Of a stretch of 64,000 bases of DNA, positions 61,934 through 64,000 are shown piece by piece. The stretch covers positions 7,186-71,185 of the forward strand of contig CAYGRE010000029.1 of assembly GCA_964352215.1 (NCBI GenBank), read 5' to 3'. Position 1 is the stretch's first letter. Every line of letters begins with the position of its first letter. Below the pieces are notes generated by a model. It was given only the letters and a program-made list of their open reading frames with translations, was not told where the DNA came from and ran no database searches. A program made the position numbers and the translations under genes. The stretch is from CAWUKT01 sp964352215. Lineage in GTDB: Bacteria > Bacteroidota > Bacteroidia > J057 > JADKCL01.

Positions 61934-64000
61934 ATGCGCAGCCCCATTGTCATAGTCCTTATTTGTCTGTCAGGATATTTCTGCTCCGCTCAGACTTTCG
62001 ACGAACAGTTTTCGGTTCAGTTAACCGGAACCGTACAGAACAATCCACCGCTGATCCAGCTCAATTGGGTACCGGGAGTTCCCAATAGTGGCTACCTGAT
62101 TTACCGAAAAGAATTTGATGAGCAGCAAGCCTGGAGCAATCCGGTTGCTGCAGTAAATGCAGATGACTCTACCTGGACGGACTCCACCGCGATACCGGGT
62201 CAATTGTACCAATACCATGTCCTGCGGCAATCCAGTGGAATCTCCGGGCATGGCTACCTGCTATCAGGGATTGAAGTGATGCACCAAATAGACAGGGGAA
62301 GGATCCTCCTGGTGGTAGATACGACTGCTATTGGGGTTGCCAATCCTGACCTGACGATTTACCTGGAAGACATTGCCCGGGAAGGGTGGGAATATGCGTT
62401 GATTCAAGTTGACCGATCGGATTCGGTGACAACGGTCAAGCAAGCCATCGTCAATGCTTACAACCAGGACCCTGTAAGGACGAAGTCGCTTGGGTTGATT
62501 GGTCATGTTCCGGTTCCGTATTCGGGAAATATCTATCCGGATGGGCATACCAATCACCGGGGAGCCTGGCCTGCTGACCCTTACTACGGGGAATTGACCG
62601 GGAATTGGACCGATTTTGCCGTAAACAGTACTTCTAGCGGGGTGGCCAGAACAATTAATGTACCGGGGGACGGCAAATTTGATCAAAGTACGATACCCGG
62701 AGACATGGAACTCGAGGTCGGGCGGATTGACTTCGCCAATTTGAGCTCTTTCACTGAGACTGAAACCCAGCTTCTTGAAAGGTATTTTAAAAAGAACCAT
62801 GCCTACCGGAGCAAAGGGTTTCAGCCCAGGTACCGTGGCGTTGTCGAGAATAATTTCCAGAGTTTTTCGGAGGGATTTGGGCAAAATGGAATCCGCAATT
62901 TCTCCACCCTATTGGGAAAAGATTCCGTATTCGTATCCGATTACGATGCGCTGAAAACAGCAAGCTATTTATGGGCCTATGGGTGTGGTGGGGGTAATTT
63001 TGCGGGTGCCAGCGGAATTGGCAACCAAAATGGATTTGCCAGTGATTCCATCCAGGCGATCTTCACCATGCACTTTGGCAGCTATTTTGGTGACTGGGAC
63101 CATCCGACCAACAATTATCTGCGGGCGGCTTTGGCTTCCGGGACTATCCTGACTAACAGTTGGGCCGGGCGTCCCAATTGGTTTTATTACCCAATGGGCA
63201 TGGGCATCCCCATCGGCTATTGTGCACGTCTCACCATGAACAATTCCAGTAGCTATCATATCAGCGGATCTTCTCCGCGTGGGGTCCATTTGGGTTTTAT
63301 GGGTGATCCCACCCTCCGAATGTACATCACAGAGGCGCCCTCCAATCTGGCCATTTCAGAAAGCTTAACCGGTTTACAACTCAGTTGGACCCCACCGGCA
63401 GAGCCGGTAGACGGCTATTTCCTCTACACTGCCACCTCCGGTGTCGATTCATTCATCCAGGTCGGTGGTCTCATCCCGACCACCCAATTCACCTATTCAC
63501 AGCCGGTCACAGACAGCACCCACCGCTTCCGCCTCAGCGCCGTACAGATGCTCACCACCCCCAGTGGCTCATTTTACAATACCAGCCCCTGGCTGGAAGA
63601 CCAAATCCTCTCGACGCTTTGCGTCCCTACCGACACCTTTCTCGAGTGTCCATCGGACACCATCATCGTAGCCGACACCGGCCAATGCCTGGTGATTTTT
63701 CAATACAATCCACCTTCGGTGGTTGATGACTGCGGGCAGAATCTGGATTCTGTGCTGGCCCCGGTCCTCCTGTCCGGCCTCGGGCCTGGCGGCGCCTTTA
63801 CCGTGGGCACCCAGGTAGAACTCTATGGTATCCCACAGGACTCCTGCCAATTCACGGTTTCCGTCCTCGACCTCGAAGCCCCGGTCGCCATTTGCAAAGA
63901 TTTGACGGTGAACCTCGATGCAGGCGGGAATGCCACCATCGTTGCCCTCCAGATCAACAATTTCTCTACCGACAATTGTCAATTGCCTTCCCCCTTGGCC
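61934..64000 (+). CDS. Large secreted protein, gingipain-like fold and HYR-type repeats (3' end missing)
   Basis: Open from ATG 61934 to the window end (689 codons, no stop). Signal peptide (MRSPIVIVLICLSGYFCSAQ), a fibronectin-like domain (LNWVPGVPNSGYLIYRK), then a region whose pattern recalls caspase/C25 gingipain-type domains: LGLIGHVPVPYSG, ADPYYGELTGNWTDF, LEVGRIDFANL and HFGSYFGDWD. Candidate catalytic residues are not certain (a Cys in WAYGCGGGN is possible). After another fibronectin-like segment (LQLSWTPPAEPVDGYFLYTA) the end has HYR-type text (FLECPSDTIIVADTGQC ... APVAICKDLTVNLDAGGNA). Likely a T9SS cargo whose sorting domain is outside the window. Confidence 0.8.
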   Translation, partial: MRSPIVIVLICLSGYFCSAQTFDEQFSVQLTGTVQNNPPLIQLNWVPGVPNSGYLIYRKEFDEQQAWSNPVAAVNADDSTWTDSTAIPGQLYQYHVLRQSSGISGHGYLLSGIEVMHQIDRGRILLVVDTTAIGVANPDLTIYLEDIAREGWEYALIQVDRSDSVTTVKQAIVNAYNQDPVRTKSLGLIGHVPVPYSGNIYPDGHTNHRGAWPADPYYGELTGNWTDFAVNSTSSGVARTINVPGDGKFDQSTIPGDMELEVGRIDFANLSSFTETETQLLERYFKKNHAYRSKGFQPRYRGVVENNFQSFSEGFGQNGIRNFSTLLGKDSVFVSDYDALKTASYLWAYGCGGGNFAGASGIGNQNGFASDSIQAIFTMHFGSYFGDWDHPTNNYLRAALASGTILTNSWAGRPNWFYYPMGMGIPIGYCARLTMNNSSSYHISGSSPRGVHLGFMGDPTLRMYITEAPSNLAISESLTGLQLSWTPPAEPVDGYFLYTATSGVDSFIQVGGLIPTTQFTYSQPVTDSTHRFRLSAVQMLTTPSGSFYNTSPWLEDQILSTLCVPTDTFLECPSDTIIVADTGQCLVIFQYNPPSVVDDCGQNLDSVLAPVLLSGLGPGGAFTVGTQVELYGIPQDSCQFTVSVLDLEAPVAICKDLTVNLDAGGNATIVALQINNFSTDNCQLPSPLA

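Overview
The window looks like chromosome of a free-living, aerobic-to-facultative member of the Bacteroidota, most likely a Saprospiria/Lewinella-type bacterium (inference). The signs are: many secreted proteins with a C-terminal 'PNP...G' type IX secretion (T9SS) sorting domain, a TonB-dependent receptor paired with a DUF4249 lipoprotein, a long (insert-containing) IspG, TAnnTTTG promoter boxes in front of both tRNAs and several genes, and no Shine-Dalgarno signal that would decide a start. No phage, insertion sequence or CRISPR array was seen.

Layout. 0-2.8 kb: a broken gene end at the left edge and three uncharacterised forward genes (HTH protein, one-pass membrane protein, kinase-like protein). 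2.8-9.2 kb: reverse genes for an isoaspartyl peptidase, Ffh and a giant M36 metalloprotease. 9.3-10.6 kb: a repeat-tailed hypothetical gene and a repeat-rich intergenic stretch. 10.7-21.2 kb: membrane pyrophosphatase, small secreted and VOC proteins, a T9SS subtilase, serine dehydratase alpha subunit, UvrB and a TANGO2/NRDE protein. 21.2-23.6 kb: Mla-type lipid-transport ABC pair and a membrane protein. 23.8-29 kb: RetSat-like oxidoreductase, SDR, IspG and a class IV aminotransferase. 29-36.4 kb: a hydrolase-fold protein that lacks its nucleophile, DoxX, an uncharacterised basic-tailed protein, CYTH, an acetate kinase-PduL fusion, a PAP2 remnant, MscS, MsrA and a Cys-rich protein. 36.4-50.4 kb: an envelope/secretome region with a lysyl-oxidase-like protein, propeller protein, TonB receptor plus DUF4249 lipoprotein, an NlpC-like protein and other T9SS cargo, interrupted by a thioesterase, LysA and an NAD-binding protein. 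50.4-60.3 kb: TrmH methylase, pyruvate carboxylase, MutS, a duplicated lipoprotein and an MBL hydrolase. 60.3-64 kb: tRNA-Gly, ModA, tRNA-Val, a three-copy direct repeat and the start of a large secreted protein that leaves the window.

Themes. Housekeeping genes (ffh, uvrB, mutS, ispG, lysA, pyc) are scattered among lineage-specific secreted proteins. Short tandem repeats are notably common: within genes they have periods divisible by three (9, 18, 30, 36 bp) and expand surface or tail segments; between genes they have other periods (10, 22, 31 bp). The strongest candidates for new biology are the kinase-like three-gene cluster at the left, the AckA-PduL fusion, the secreted lysyl-oxidase-like protein and its shared beta module with the M36 protease, the internally duplicated lipoprotein and the direct-repeat site near tRNA-Val. 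I do not see one unmistakable complete novel multi-gene system; the individual observations are ranked below.
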